Positions 24,973 through 34,600 of a stretch of 64,000 nucleotides of DNA are shown here, piece by piece. Location: NCBI RefSeq assembly GCF_047470865.1, contig NZ_JAZDRH010000018.1, positions 4,401-68,400 on the forward strand, in the 5' to 3' direction. How positions within the stretch are numbered: the first letter of the stretch is position 1; every line of letters begins with the position of its first letter. The notes below the pieces were generated by a model that worked only from the letters and a program-made list of their open reading frames with translations, was not told the DNA's origin and ran no database searches. The position numbers and the translations under genes were made by a program. This DNA is from JAZDRH01 sp047470865 (GTDB lineage Bacteria > Pseudomonadota > Gammaproteobacteria > Pseudomonadales > Pseudomonadaceae).

Positions 24973-25541
24973 TCGTTAGTTTCTCCGTAGATACTCAAGT
25001 TATCGCGCTTAACATCAGCTCCCGCTGAGGTTGAATCGCTTTGAGTCTGAAGTGGACGTAGCACTGGCGAAACCATTCGAGGTGCTGACACCCCTATATC
25101 CCACCGGCGCGGTTCAATTTCGGTAAACACGTAGCTGGATAAATTCAGATCCCCACGGTCATCCTCCCAAGGCGCAATCCAAATTCTCATCACCCTTGAG
25201 GGAATGCGAATAGGTGCAGATTGCTGCGTCTCGGGTAAGGCTGGATGGCTCAGCAGTCCTGTCTCTAAATCAGATTGTGAATACCCAGAGGGAGAACCAA
25301 TTCGAGTCGCCACAGCATCAATCGTCTTGGGTGTAGCGCCATTACTGGTAAGCTCATAGACTTCACAAGCGGATAAACAGCGCACACCGTCAGGCATACC
25401 TGGGCATCCATATTCACTTCTCCCAAGACCCAATGAACTACAGCCAGACAATAAGGTTGAGCCGACTGCCAATAAAAGTAATCCAGCTTTAGACCACTGT
25501 TTTGACTGGTGCTTTGGGTTGTTCTGCATTGATGTCGTCAT
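24969..25541 (-). CDS. traV: Type IV conjugative transfer lipoprotein TraV
   Basis: 190 residues from the ATG at 25541, which is preceded by a strong AGAGGAGAG; a longer frame starting at 25619 lacks this. Lipoprotein signal LLLLAVGSTLLSGCSS with the lipobox Cys near residue 35. Then a cysteine-rich stretch (YGCPGMPDGVRCLSACEVY) typical of TraV. VirB7-like part of the outer-membrane core complex with TraK and TraB. Confidence 0.85.
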   Translation of the reverse strand: MTTSMQNNPKHQSKQWSKAGLLLLAVGSTLLSGCSSLGLGRSEYGCPGMPDGVRCLSACEVYELTSNGATPKTIDAVATRIGSPSGYSQSDLETGLLSHPALPETQQSAPIRIPSRVMRIWIAPWEDDRGDLNLSSYVFTEIEPRRWDIGVSAPRMVSPVLRPLQTQSDSTSAGADVKRDNLSIYGETNE

Positions 25542-25682
25542 GGTTAACTCTCCTCTGGATACACATCTTATTGTCTGAAACGGACTTCGATCGGTTAGCA
25601 ACATGCAGGATTTTTTCATCTTCTTGCACCTACCCCTTGTGAAGTGGCCAATGACAACGAGGCCCCAAGAGTGACTATGACT

Positions 25683-26921
25683 TCAATTTTCCTTGCAGCG
25701 TCTACCGCCTATGACTGGGAACATATTTTCAGCCATGTCCAAATAGAACTTGGCCACGCGATCCAATGCTTTACCTGTGCCTTTAATCGCAGCGCCTTGT
25801 AATGCTTCTTGGCTCATGACTTGCTGGTACAGCTGAGTATCACCGGCATTACCCGTCTGAATCGTTGGTACAGGATTCACATCAAATGCGCCAGCCAAGC
25901 CCTGAAGGAATCCGGCCATCATCGATTTGGCCACCAGCTGGCCTTGTTTCGACACTAATCGGCCACGAATACCGGCTTTGCCGTCTTCACCCACGGCATA
26001 AGAATCCAGTCGCGTTTCAATGATGCCACCATCTTCTCTCACACATGAAATGGTCTCGCCTCGCAAATAAGCACGCTCAGAGCTCAAATCACCGTAACCT
26101 GCGGCGATCAAGAAACACTCTTTGATATCCGCTCTAAATCGGTTGGGTAAGATGGCTTCCTTTTGAATCCTCAGCAATGCAGGAAAAGGTTCGCGTCTTG
26201 CGGACTCGTGAGTAGGTGCATCCAAACCTGTGATCAAAGTACCTGAGATGATGCTGCCTGCCGGTAAATACAAAGGCGACGCTTCTTGCACAACAACCTC
26301 TGGTTCAGCAACCTCTGGTTCAGCAACCACTTCAGGCTCAATCATACGAATCGTGATTGGCGGCAATGGAACATCCCGTGCTCGTGAACCTTGGCCACTG
26401 GCTGGCTGCTGATAGAGCGGATCTGGCAGCGGCGCATTGGCAAAATAGTCGTCTGGGTTAGACGGCAGTGGCTTTTCGTCTTTAGGCAATTCCATGGCAG
26501 ATAAAGGCACTTCAAAACGGCTATTTGTGCCTTCAACTGCTGCATCACCTCCAGCGCGAACATCATTAAGTTCCGCTCGAAGGCGAACCAACTCCGCATT
26601 GACCTCACTTGGTATAGAAGGCGAACCTGGGCTTAGCCGTCCTGAATCGACGTCACGACGCAAGCGCTCAACTTCACGACGTAACTGTTCATTGCGCTCA
26701 CTGAGTAGTTTTACGTTCGCAGCCAAACTATCGACCCCAACATCACGAGTATTGGTATCCGTAAGAATGTGCCGGATCGTTTCCTGCCGGTTCCGACTGT
26801 TCGCGCCATCGTCAGGATTAGGTGAAAACACCATCACCATAAGGATGAGACCACCCGCAATACCGGCAACCGATAGGCCCCGCTTCATGTTCGGGCTCAT
26901 TTGCTCCCATTGTGCTTTCAT
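25683..26921 (-). CDS. traB: Conjugative transfer protein TraB (VirB10-like)
   Basis: 412 residues. Membrane segment near 14-32, coiled-coil-rich part (about 60-120), proline-rich linker (about 160-205) with a VAEPEVAEPEV repeat, then the TrbI/VirB10 domain (GSIISGTLITGLDAPT to the C terminus). Spans both membranes in F-like type IV secretion. AGGAGGTG ribosome site. Appears intact. Confidence 0.88.
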   Translation of the reverse strand: MKAQWEQMSPNMKRGLSVAGIAGGLILMVMVFSPNPDDGANSRNRQETIRHILTDTNTRDVGVDSLAANVKLLSERNEQLRREVERLRRDVDSGRLSPGSPSIPSEVNAELVRLRAELNDVRAGGDAAVEGTNSRFEVPLSAMELPKDEKPLPSNPDDYFANAPLPDPLYQQPASGQGSRARDVPLPPITIRMIEPEVVAEPEVAEPEVVVQEASPLYLPAGSIISGTLITGLDAPTHESARREPFPALLRIQKEAILPNRFRADIKECFLIAAGYGDLSSERAYLRGETISCVREDGGIIETRLDSYAVGEDGKAGIRGRLVSKQGQLVAKSMMAGFLQGLAGAFDVNPVPTIQTGNAGDTQLYQQVMSQEALQGAAIKGTGKALDRVAKFYLDMAENMFPVIGGRRCKEN

Positions 26922-26923
26922 CG

Positions 26924-27823
26924 TTATTCACCTCCTACAAGAAGCGAAGGTCGCTGACTTTCCACCGCTTCTTCACGATGATTGCGAACAACCACATACA
27001 ACTCAGTCTTTTCGCCCGGCAACAAGATATTGCGAGACCAGTAGGCGCTTGCCACTATATCTGGTGCATTGCAGGCTATTTCACTGGCTTCTATAGGCTC
27101 ATCGGCAAAGCTTTCAACCAGTCCTACATAGACGGTGAAGTAATGTCCTGTCACAATTTGCCCCTGTTTAAAACCAAACTTTAAGCCAGGCTGAAAACAT
27201 TTCGGGCTTGTGTCAGTTTGGCCAGCTAAACGGATGTCATAGCCTTGTGGTAACTCATTTAGTGCAAGGCGTCTGAGTAAGTCTCGTAAGCTATCGACGT
27301 ATGGCTGAGCTGTTTCCCAAGTGGCGGCTTTTCGGTTCACGACGCCCTTAATAGGCTACTGCTGACCATCAATAGCTAAGGTGACTTCACGCTGTGGAAT
27401 ACGACGAGGTACTAAGGTGACAGATAACGCGGGCGCTTCCTGACCAGGCGGAGTGATGTAAAGTGAAACCGGTGATTCTTTGTCCGTGGCCACATATACA
27501 ACATTCCCCTTGATTTGCGTCTGAGCATCACTGGTTGTTCTCACCTGAGGCGATTCAAACGGCGTCACAATCCGATTCAGATGCTCAAGCGCTACAGGGA
27601 TCAGTTCATTAACCCCCGGTGTCATCAGTAACGTTGTTGGCACATCCGTTGAAACCGTATTGCTTTGAACAGGTGGATTTGCTGTAGCAGACTGCTTCAT
27701 CACACTGGCTGGCACAATCGGCAATTCCACGTCTGCATACGACGCTTGAGATAACAGGACGCCACTCAAGCTGATTGCGATTAAGCTTGGTGTCATCCAT
27801 CGACTAATTTTGGTTCGCATCAT
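26924..27823 (-). pseudogene. traK: TraK secretin-like transfer protein interrupted by one amber codon
   Basis: Two halves in the same frame: signal peptide (about 1-30) and the N-terminal TraK domain (IPVALEHLNRIVTPF) to ...DGQQ, then TAG at 27356-27358, then PIKGVVNRKAATW and a further 138 residues to 26924. Without the stop it would be about 300 residues, as expected for SXT TraK (VirB9-like outer-membrane component). No frameshift or deletion. Functional only if the amber codon is read. Starts 20 bases inside the end of traE. Confidence 0.8.
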
Positions 27824-28430
27824 TCACCCTCCGGTTTTGCTCTTGGGTCAACTTTTCACGAACGCGCTTCGTTCTAGCTTGCCCCTCGTACGTATCCATC
27901 CAACTGAGCTTTGGACGGTATTGCTCAATATCGATGTCAAACTCATAGGTGCGAGTTTGGCGCTGCTCATCGCCAGATGGCCCAGAAACCAAGGAATAAC
28001 CGGTCACAAAGACATGGCCGGTTTCATACTCATATTCCACTTGTCTGGGTTGGAATTTGAGCGTGACTCGGTCTTCGCGGATTTGTCTTGCCTGAATCTC
28101 CAGTGCATCGACCACTTGCTGATACACCGCTGGAGAAAGTAGCGGCTCAATGGCAACCTGGATGAAAGACACATTACCCGGCGTCACGTTGCCCATAAGC
28201 TCAGCCAAGTAGAGCCCCCAGGATTCCAGATAAGGCTGAGTAGCCTGGTTTCGTGACACTTCAGCCGTTTCAGACAAGGTTGGCGGTTGAATGGCTACCA
28301 CGGTATTGCGATAAAATGCCGCAACCGCAAGCAGCAAGTTAGATAGCACCAGCACCGCAATCAGGAACCGTTGCCATCGGTTCTCTAATTGCGTGCCTTG
28401 CCATGATTTTAAAAACACGTCGAAATTCAC
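27804..28430 (-). CDS. traE: Conjugative transfer protein TraE (VirB8-like)
   Basis: 208 residues, one membrane segment near 25-43 and a periplasmic domain of the TraE type (WGLYLAELMGNVTPGNVSF near 72-90). Inner-membrane scaffold of the mating-pair apparatus. Overlaps traL by 4 bases and traK by 20. Confidence 0.85.
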   Translation of the reverse strand: MNFDVFLKSWQGTQLENRWQRFLIAVLVLSNLLLAVAAFYRNTVVAIQPPTLSETAEVSRNQATQPYLESWGLYLAELMGNVTPGNVSFIQVAIEPLLSPAVYQQVVDALEIQARQIREDRVTLKFQPRQVEYEYETGHVFVTGYSLVSGPSGDEQRQTRTYEFDIDIEQYRPKLSWMDTYEGQARTKRVREKLTQEQNRRVNDANQN

Positions 28431-28657
28431 GGCAGATAGCTCCTGATAAATGGGTTAGGGATCGTCTTGGCTTTGGTTGGCAACAGTCCGGCCCAGTAGA
28501 TGGCGTGAAGAATAAAACCATCTGGGCGGCCATCACGAAAACGCCGATAGAGCTTGGTTGTCACCAACCCCAACAGAATGGGAGCCATCTCATCGGCACT
28601 CCAAAGCAGGAAGTGCGGCGGGGCATCGATATAGGATGGAATACTCACAGGTTCCAT
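28427..28657 (-). CDS. traL: Conjugative transfer protein TraL, apparently with internal deletion
   Basis: 76 residues from the ATG at 28657 (GAGGAG 5 bases upstream). The N terminus IPSYIDAPPHFLLWSADE and C terminus YRRFRDGRPDG fit TraL. The middle, where TraL proteins (about 90-110 residues) have two adjacent hydrophobic stretches, is reduced to APILLGLVTTK. This suggests an in-frame loss of some 15-20 residues (inference from the family pattern). It would then be unlikely to insert normally into the inner membrane. Confidence 0.75.
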   Translation of the reverse strand: MEPVSIPSYIDAPPHFLLWSADEMAPILLGLVTTKLYRRFRDGRPDGFILHAIYWAGLLPTKAKTIPNPFIRSYLP

Positions 28658-28796
28658 AGTCACTCCTCGTTGTTTGAATTGAGAAGTGAAGAATGCCCCG
28701 ATCAGGGCTGTGGTCAGGTAGATATCGAATTCTTGAAGGTTTTGAGGGTTCTACTCAGACAAGACGGTTAAGTTCTAGACAAACCGCGCAACCAGA

Positions 28797-28821
28797 GTTA
28801 TCATTTATGATAACCTAGGTT
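28797..28821 (+). promoter_or_regulatory. Overlapping palindromes before higB, likely antitoxin operator
   Basis: GTTATCA 28797-28803 pairs with TGATAAC 28808-28814 (perfect), and a second palindrome AACCTAGGTT at 28812-28821 overlaps it. They lie 11 bases before the toxin start, where an XRE-type antitoxin would bind. Confidence 0.6.
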
Positions 28822-28831
28822 AAGGATACCC

Positions 28832-29155
28832 ATGAGCTGGAAGATCGACTTTTACGATGGCGTTGAGGATCAGATCCTCGATATGCCACCCAAAATACAA
28901 GCTCGCATGATTAAGCTTTTAGAGCTGATGGAAAAGCATGGTGCAAACTTGGGGCCTCCTCATACTGAGTCTATGGGCGATGGGTTATTTGAAATCCGCG
29001 CCAAAGCTCAAGAAGGTATTGGTAGAGGCTTATTTTGCTACTTAAATGGGAAGCACATTTATGTGTTACACGCTTTTGTAAAAAAATCTCAAAAGACGCC
29101 CAAAAATGAGCTTAATCTTGCCAGAGATAGACAAAAAGAGGTTCAAAAATCATGA
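28832..29155 (+). CDS. HigB-like toxin (phage-derived Gp49-like, RelE superfamily)
   Basis: 107 residues, RelE/HigB fold of the Gp49/DUF891 type: MSWKIDFYDGVEDQILDMPP at the N terminus, then FEIRAKAQEGIGRGLFCYL and VLHAFVKKSQKTPKNEL, the usual basic C-terminal catalytic patch of a ribosome-dependent mRNase. AAGGA 5 bases before the ATG. The antitoxin gene overlaps by 4 bases (ATGA). Opposite in direction to the tra genes. Confidence 0.88.
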   Translation: MSWKIDFYDGVEDQILDMPPKIQARMIKLLELMEKHGANLGPPHTESMGDGLFEIRAKAQEGIGRGLFCYLNGKHIYVLHAFVKKSQKTPKNELNLARDRQKEVQKS

Positions 29156-29430
29156 GTCTGCAAAAACTGAAACAACGTGCTTTAGCCAATGCTGAAGTTA
29201 AGAATGAGTACGATAAGCTCGAGAGTGAGTTCAGCTTTATTGACCAATTGCTTACCATGAGAACAAAGGCGGGGCTTACTCAAGAACAGGTTGCTGAAAG
29301 AATGCATACCCAAAAAAGTAACGTCAGTCGTTTAGAAAAAGGTAATGCCAATCCAAGTTGGTCAACTCTACTAAAATATGCTCACGCATGTGGCTTTGAA
29401 CTAACACTCAAGCCACAAAAAATGAGTTAA
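29152..29430 (+). CDS. HigA-like XRE-family antitoxin
   Basis: 92 residues, helix-turn-helix at about 40-75 (AGLTQEQVAERMHTQKSNVS) followed by RLEKGNANPSW. It should neutralise the upstream toxin and repress the pair through the palindromes at 28797-28821. The order toxin-then-antitoxin is that of higBA. Confidence 0.88.
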   Translation: MSLQKLKQRALANAEVKNEYDKLESEFSFIDQLLTMRTKAGLTQEQVAERMHTQKSNVSRLEKGNANPSWSTLLKYAHACGFELTLKPQKMS

Positions 29431-29455
29431 CGACATTTATGAGGCCTAACTGGCC

Positions 29456-29868
29456 TCATATCTTCTTCTGCAAGTGACTTAACGCCAACCCCGCCATCAA
29501 CGCCAAGCCGATGATCATCGACGGTAGTACCACCGGTGGAATAGCCAGCGGGGCGAACAATCCCATAAACAGCAAAATGACGCCTGAGCCCAGGATAATC
29601 ATGCTGTAGCGGTGAATGATAGGGCTCGAAAAATCAAAGGTTGTCTTCTTAATTTTCCAGGTCATCAAGCCGTCCCACAGCGCCGGTAACATGAGAATAA
29701 GCGCAAAGGACAACCAGACCATCAGCAACGCAAATCGAGTGAACACCTGGTACAACACATCAAAAAATGCCTGAATACGGTCTTCTACCCAGACAAACCA
29801 AAAGCCTCCCATGTTCTCCATCCCTTTAGAACGAAGTCGCTGTTCTTCAGTGGGGATTAGAAAATCAC
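29456..29868 (-). pseudogene. S043/DUF4400-like ICE membrane protein, 5' end cut by the IS element
   Basis: The open frame runs from the IS junction to 29456. The ATG at 29821 is internal, since the frame is open upstream (FLIPTEEQRLRSKG). About 137 C-terminal residues with three hydrophobic segments (around 25-50, 70-95 and 98-112 from the internal Met). It resembles the C-terminal part of the DUF4400 protein encoded beside traD in SXT/R391 elements. The N-terminal part does not appear on the other side of the IS, so a deletion accompanied the insertion. Confidence 0.6.
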
Positions 29869-29934
29869 TGATAAGGCCTGACTAACCCCGACACTTTTTA
29901 TGGTAAAAAGATGAACAACCATAAGGGGTTAAAC

Positions 29935-30231
29935 ATGAGCAAAGGCTACCGTTATTCAGATGAGTTTAAGCAAGAAGCAGTCAACCAAGTGCCCCTCCAT
30001 GGTTATGCTGTTGTAGACGTTGCTAAGCGCTTAGGCATCAGTGATAAGACGCTGTACAACTGGATTAAGATCTTTTCCAAACCGGTTAAAAAACGACTGG
30101 AAGATAATGATTTACAGGCTGAGATCGCCCGTTTAAAGCGCGAACTGAAGCGTGTTGAGCAAGAGCGCAACATCTTAAAGGAGGCCGCCGTGTTCTTTGC
30201 CAGCGAGTCAAAGAACGGTACGCGTTCATAA
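29935..30231 (+). CDS. IS3-family OrfA (transposase N-terminal part)
   Basis: 98 residues from the ATG at 29935 (AAGGGG upstream). Helix-turn-helix (about 5-55: YSDEFKQEAV, VAKRLGISDKTLYNWIK) and a leucine-zipper coiled coil (about 60-90). Expressed alone it regulates; fused to OrfB by -1 frameshifting it forms the transposase. Confidence 0.9.
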   Translation: MSKGYRYSDEFKQEAVNQVPLHGYAVVDVAKRLGISDKTLYNWIKIFSKPVKKRLEDNDLQAEIARLKRELKRVEQERNILKEAAVFFASESKNGTRS

Positions 30232-31088
30232 AATCTCGTTGCCACCGTTATCCTGTGCGCCTACTTTGCAAGGTGATGCGTGTTCATCACAGCAGCTATT
30301 ACGCTTGGGTTAAAACGCCAGAGAGCAAGCGTTACAAGGATGATCAACGCTTACTGCCTTTGGTTAAACACTATTGGCTGGCAAGTGGTGGACACTATGG
30401 CTATCGCAATATCCATCTTGATCTTGCTGAGGCTGGTGTCAAATGTGGGCGCGATCGAATACTCAGATTAATGAGATTGGCGCAGGTTTGTGCGCAACGC
30501 GGCTATAAAAGACCTAAAGGTTACTATAGTGGTAAGCCTGATATCACAGCACCAAACACGCTCGACCGTGCTTTTAATGTGTCTGCACCTAACCAGTGGT
30601 AGGTCAGCGATATCACCTATATTCATACCCAGGAAGGCTTCTTGTTCTTGGCTGTAGTCATGGACTTGTTCGCACGCAGCATTGTTGGCTGGTCGATGTC
30701 TGAGCGGATGACTGACACTCTGGTTCAAGATGCTTTAATGGCTGCTTACTGGCGTCGTAAGCCCGGAGGCACTGTGCGGCTGCATTCGGATCAAGGCTCT
30801 CAATACAGCAGCCGTGATTTTAGGAAGTTGCTCCGCTCACTTGATATGGAAGCTAGCATGAGCCGCAGAGGCAATTGTTGGGATAATGCAGTTGCTGAAA
30901 GTTTCTTTGGCAACCTTAAAAAAGAAACAATACGCCGCCATCAATACAAAACACGGGAAGAAGCAAGGCGGGCTATACTTCATTACATTGAGATGTTTTA
31001 CAATCCAAAACGCAGGCACACGCATAATCAGCGGGTGTCACCAATGAACTATGAAAAACAGTATTTTATGAATCAAAAAAGTGTCTGA
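30210..31088 (+). pseudogene. IS3-family OrfB transposase with an in-frame amber codon
   Basis: Frame -1 to OrfA; reading from about 30210 gives KERYAFIKSRCHRYPVRLL, the usual start of this OrfB region. HTH_21 part up to NQW at 30599, TAG at 30600-30602, then VSDITYI with the first catalytic Asp, LHSDQGSQYSS with the second Asp and DNAVAESFFGNLK with the Glu. IS3 transposases usually have Trp-Trp or Trp-X here, so a TGG to TAG change is likely. Otherwise complete. Confidence 0.85.
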
Positions 31089-31106
31089 GAAAGTCAGGCC
31101 TTATCA

Positions 31107-31201
31107 CATTACGTTAAATTCCCAGTAGGTAGAGCGTATACAATCAAGATGGTTTAATTCCACGCTATTTTATGGCGCTTTGCGCCGAAAATTGGACGTT
31201 T
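31107..31201. repeat. Left copy of a 95-bp inverted repeat
   Basis: Reverse complement of 40733-40826 with only a few differences (around 31134-31140 and one base at 31186). It contains the mini-hairpin GGCGCTTTGCGCC. It starts directly at the IS end and bounds the restriction-modification segment. Between here and hsdR (31202-31685) I see only a short frame starting at 31331 that breaks off and an IS remnant. Confidence 0.85.
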
Positions 31202-31368
31202 TGTAAACTAAATAATGATACCAGTGTTTTGATAAGGCTGATTTTCTGAACATATCAGGCATCTTTCTGAGCATTAACAAGTGATGAATCAGGCGATGAT
31301 AGCTTTACATTGATTTTCAGGAGAATACAGATGACAGCAGTAGCCCATCGAGTAACTCCTTTTCTACG

Positions 31369-31640
31369 TTTTACGAAGTGCTGGCGAAGAACATCGCTGC
31401 CTCTGACCTTTTCTTTAAGATGTTGCGCTCTTGTTCAACACGCTTAAGTTCGCGCTTTAAACGGGCGATTGCAGTTTATCAATATGCTCTTCCAAGCGTT
31501 TAACCCGCTTAGAAGAGCTTTTAATCCAGTTGTACAGCCTCTTATCACTGATGCCTAAGTGCGTAGCAGCATCTACTTCCATCTCTTTAATTTACCTTCC
31601 ACGTAGCAGACAACTAACCTAGCCTTCAATAAAACGTTCA
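31369..31640 (-). pseudogene. Degenerate IS3-family orfA remnant
   Basis: On the minus strand the segments HLGISDKRLYNWIK and a coiled-coil part similar at DNA level to 30121-30200 of the intact IS can be read, with stops and frame changes between them. A different, older IS3-type element; no transposase catalytic part and no clear ends. Confidence 0.65.
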
Positions 31641-31685
31641 TGCTTGCACTATATAGCTTTACGCCTGCTCACCACGGAATGACAC

Positions 31686-34600
31686 CTATATCTGCCCGCC
31701 TACACCTTTGTATTTTTCAACAAAAGCGGCAATTTTCTGAAAAACCGTTTGTTTCTGGGTACGGTACTGTGGATTCAATGGGCTGAGCTTCGGTAATGCT
31801 TCATTAAGCGCAGTACCATTTTCAGAGGCATACTCTCGCTTAAGTGATGAGGCAATATAGCGTTTGGCAGCTTCTTCGTTTAGCTTTTCAGAGGCAATAA
31901 TAGCATCGGCTTCACGCTTCTGTTCGGCCTGAGCGAACTTGAAGAAAGCATCGATAATGCTGGCTTTATCACTGATCTCATCAAGGTTTGTCTGGTTAAT
32001 AAAATCAACCACTAAGCTCTCTTTCGCTCTATTACCAAGACTACTGCGGATCATACGGCGAACTTCTTCAATCAAACCTTCTTTACTCTTGTTCTTCTTA
32101 TTGTGATCAAAAATTAGTTCAAGAATGTAATCGAGGTTGATTTCTTGAGATTTAAGCAAATCAATTTCAAAGACCACATCGTCCCAGTCTACCGTTGATT
32201 TATCTTTATCCTGGCCTTCTTTATTGCGTCGTAACCAGTCGCGGGTATCGTTGTAGGTAGAGCGATAATCTTGGATAGCACGCTCGCTAGGCATGTCGAT
32301 GGTTTGCATTGCCTCGATATCAGCATCGTTCAGATAGTACTTTAACTTGAACGCCTCGACAGCTTGTTCATCACTGGTATCCAAGCTTTGCAACGCTTTT
32401 AAACCAGCAAACTCATCATAGTTTTGTAAAATATTTTCTGCTTTTAGGTATTCACCAAAAAGCTTAGCAAATTCTTTTTTATCTTGTTCTTTTTCAATGT
32501 TTTCTGGGTTCGGAAAGCGTTCTTGCAGCTCTTTAACGATATCAACAAAACCTCGACGCGCTTGGCCAGTAACAATATCGTTAAAACCTTCCATGTATTC
32601 TTTGTAGCTCTTCTCCAACACCACATTTTTGGTGTTTTTGTCACCAAACAGGGTTATAGCATCAATGGTTGCCTGTTCCAAATCACGGAAGGTAACAATA
32701 TTGCCAAAGGTCTTCGTTGCATCATAAATGCGGTTAGTGCGAGAAAACGCCTGCATTAAACCGTGATAGCGCAAATTCTTATCAACAAACAAGGTATTGA
32801 GCGTAGGCGCATCAAAGCCGGTTAAAAACATACCCACCACAATGAGCAGATCTACTTCTTGTTTCTTAACACGCTGGGCAAGGTCACGATAGTAATTTTG
32901 AAAGCCATTACTATCCACACCGTAGTTAGATTTAAACATGGCGTTGTAATCAGTAATTGCGGCGCTTAAAAATTCTTTCGCGCTGCTGTTCATGGCACTG
33001 ACTTCAAAGCTCTCATCTAAAATATCACCGATGGCATCCTGCTCTTCGTTGGCAGCAAATGAAAAGATAGTCGCAATGCGCAAAGGTTTACTTGTAGGAC
33101 CCTTTTCAGTCTCAGCCTGCAATGTTTTAAAGGTTTCATAATACGCTTTAGCAGCATCAACACTACTTACCGCAAACATCGCATTAAACCCTTTGGCACC
33201 AGAATAGGCTCGATGCGTTTTCTGGTTAAAATGGCTCAGAATGTACTGTGAAATTTCACGGATCCGCATCGGATGTAAAAACGCTTGTTTGGTTTCAAAG
33301 GCGCTGAGTTTCTTATCATCTTGCTCAGTTTCAATGCTCTTAAATTGTGGGCGAACATCGTTATAGTCCACTTTGAATTTAAGTACTTTTTCATCACGAA
33401 TGGCATCGGTTATTACATAAGTATGCAACTGCTGACCGAATACGCTGCCCGTGGTTTCAGCACCCAAGGCGTTTTCTGGGAAAATTGGCGTACCAGTAAA
33501 GCCAAACTGGTAGTACTTTTTGAATTTGTTCTTCAGATTTTTCTGCGCTTCACCGAACTGGCTTCGATGGCACTCATCAAAAATAAAGACAACTTGCTTG
33601 TTGTATATAGCTAAATCGCTTTCGCTTTTTATTAAGTTATTGAGCTTTTGAATTGTGGTAACGATAATCTTGTTATCGTCTTTATCTAGGTTACTCTTAA
33701 GCCCTGCGGTACTGTCTGAACCGTTCACACTATCAGGCGAGAAACGCTGATACTCTTTCATGGTTTGATAGTCGAGGTCTTTTCTGTCCACCACAAAAAA
33801 GACTTTATCTATAAATTCTAATTCCGTGGCTAACCGTGCCGCTTTAAAGCTGGTGAGTGTTTTACCTGAACCTGTGGTGTGCCAAATGAACCCACCGCTT
33901 TCGGCGTTACTCCAATTCTTAGCGTTAAAGGCACTCTTTATCTTCCATAGAATGCGCTCGGTGGCAGCAATCTGGTAAGGGCGCATCACGAGCAAGGTAT
34001 TGCTGACATCAAATACCGAGTACCGCAAGATCACTTCAAGCAATGTCTCTTTTTTAAAAAAAGTGGCGGTAAAGTCTTTTAAATCCTTAATCAGCGTATT
34101 GTCTGATTTCGCCCAGTTCATCGTGAAGTCAAAACTGTTCTTGTCGCGCTTAGTGGTATTGGCAAAATAGCGCGTGTCGGTGCCATTAGAGATCACAAAC
34201 AGCTGTAAGAACTTGTACAACGAGTTCTCTGCATTAAAGCTCTCTTTGCTGTAACGATGTATTTGGTTAAATGCCTCGCGGATCGCCACACCACGTTTTT
34301 TCAGTTCAATTTGCACCAAAGGCAAACCATTGACCAAAGTCGTCACATCGTAACGGTTGGCATGGCTTCCACTTTGTTCAAACTGCTTAATGACCTGCAC
34401 TTTGTTGCGCGCAATGATCTTCTTGTCGAATAGGTAAACATTTTCGATATGACCATCATCAAAAACAAAATCGAAGATATAATCACTGTGCACCTTACGG
34501 GTTTTGTCGAGAAGATTGTCGCTTGGTGTATTCAGGTATTGCTCGCAAAAACGAACCCACTCGGCATCGCTAAACTCAATCTTATTGAGGGCTTGTAGCT

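Larger units (their letters stand above)
29869..31106 (+). mobile_element. IS3-family insertion sequence, about 1.24 kb
   Basis: Terminal inverted repeats with perfect 14 bases: TGATAAGGCCTGAC at 29869-29882 and its complement at 31093-31106, TG...CA ends typical of IS3. orfA and orfB in the 0/-1 arrangement. The flanking 3 bases differ (CAC left, CAT right), so no target duplication is left; the right end abuts exactly the 95-bp repeat. It probably took part in a deletion or rearrangement. Confidence 0.9.

Noticed and set aside
26494..27096. 200-residue plus-strand ORF opposite traB
   Set aside because: Ser/Arg-rich composition typical of an antisense shadow of the coiled-coil region of TraB; no ribosome site and no recognisable domain.
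31331..31444. Short ORF with AGGAG and ATG at 31331 (MTAVAHRVTPFLR)
   Set aside because: Breaks off at the IS remnant after about a dozen plausible residues and cannot be told from chance; no family recognised.
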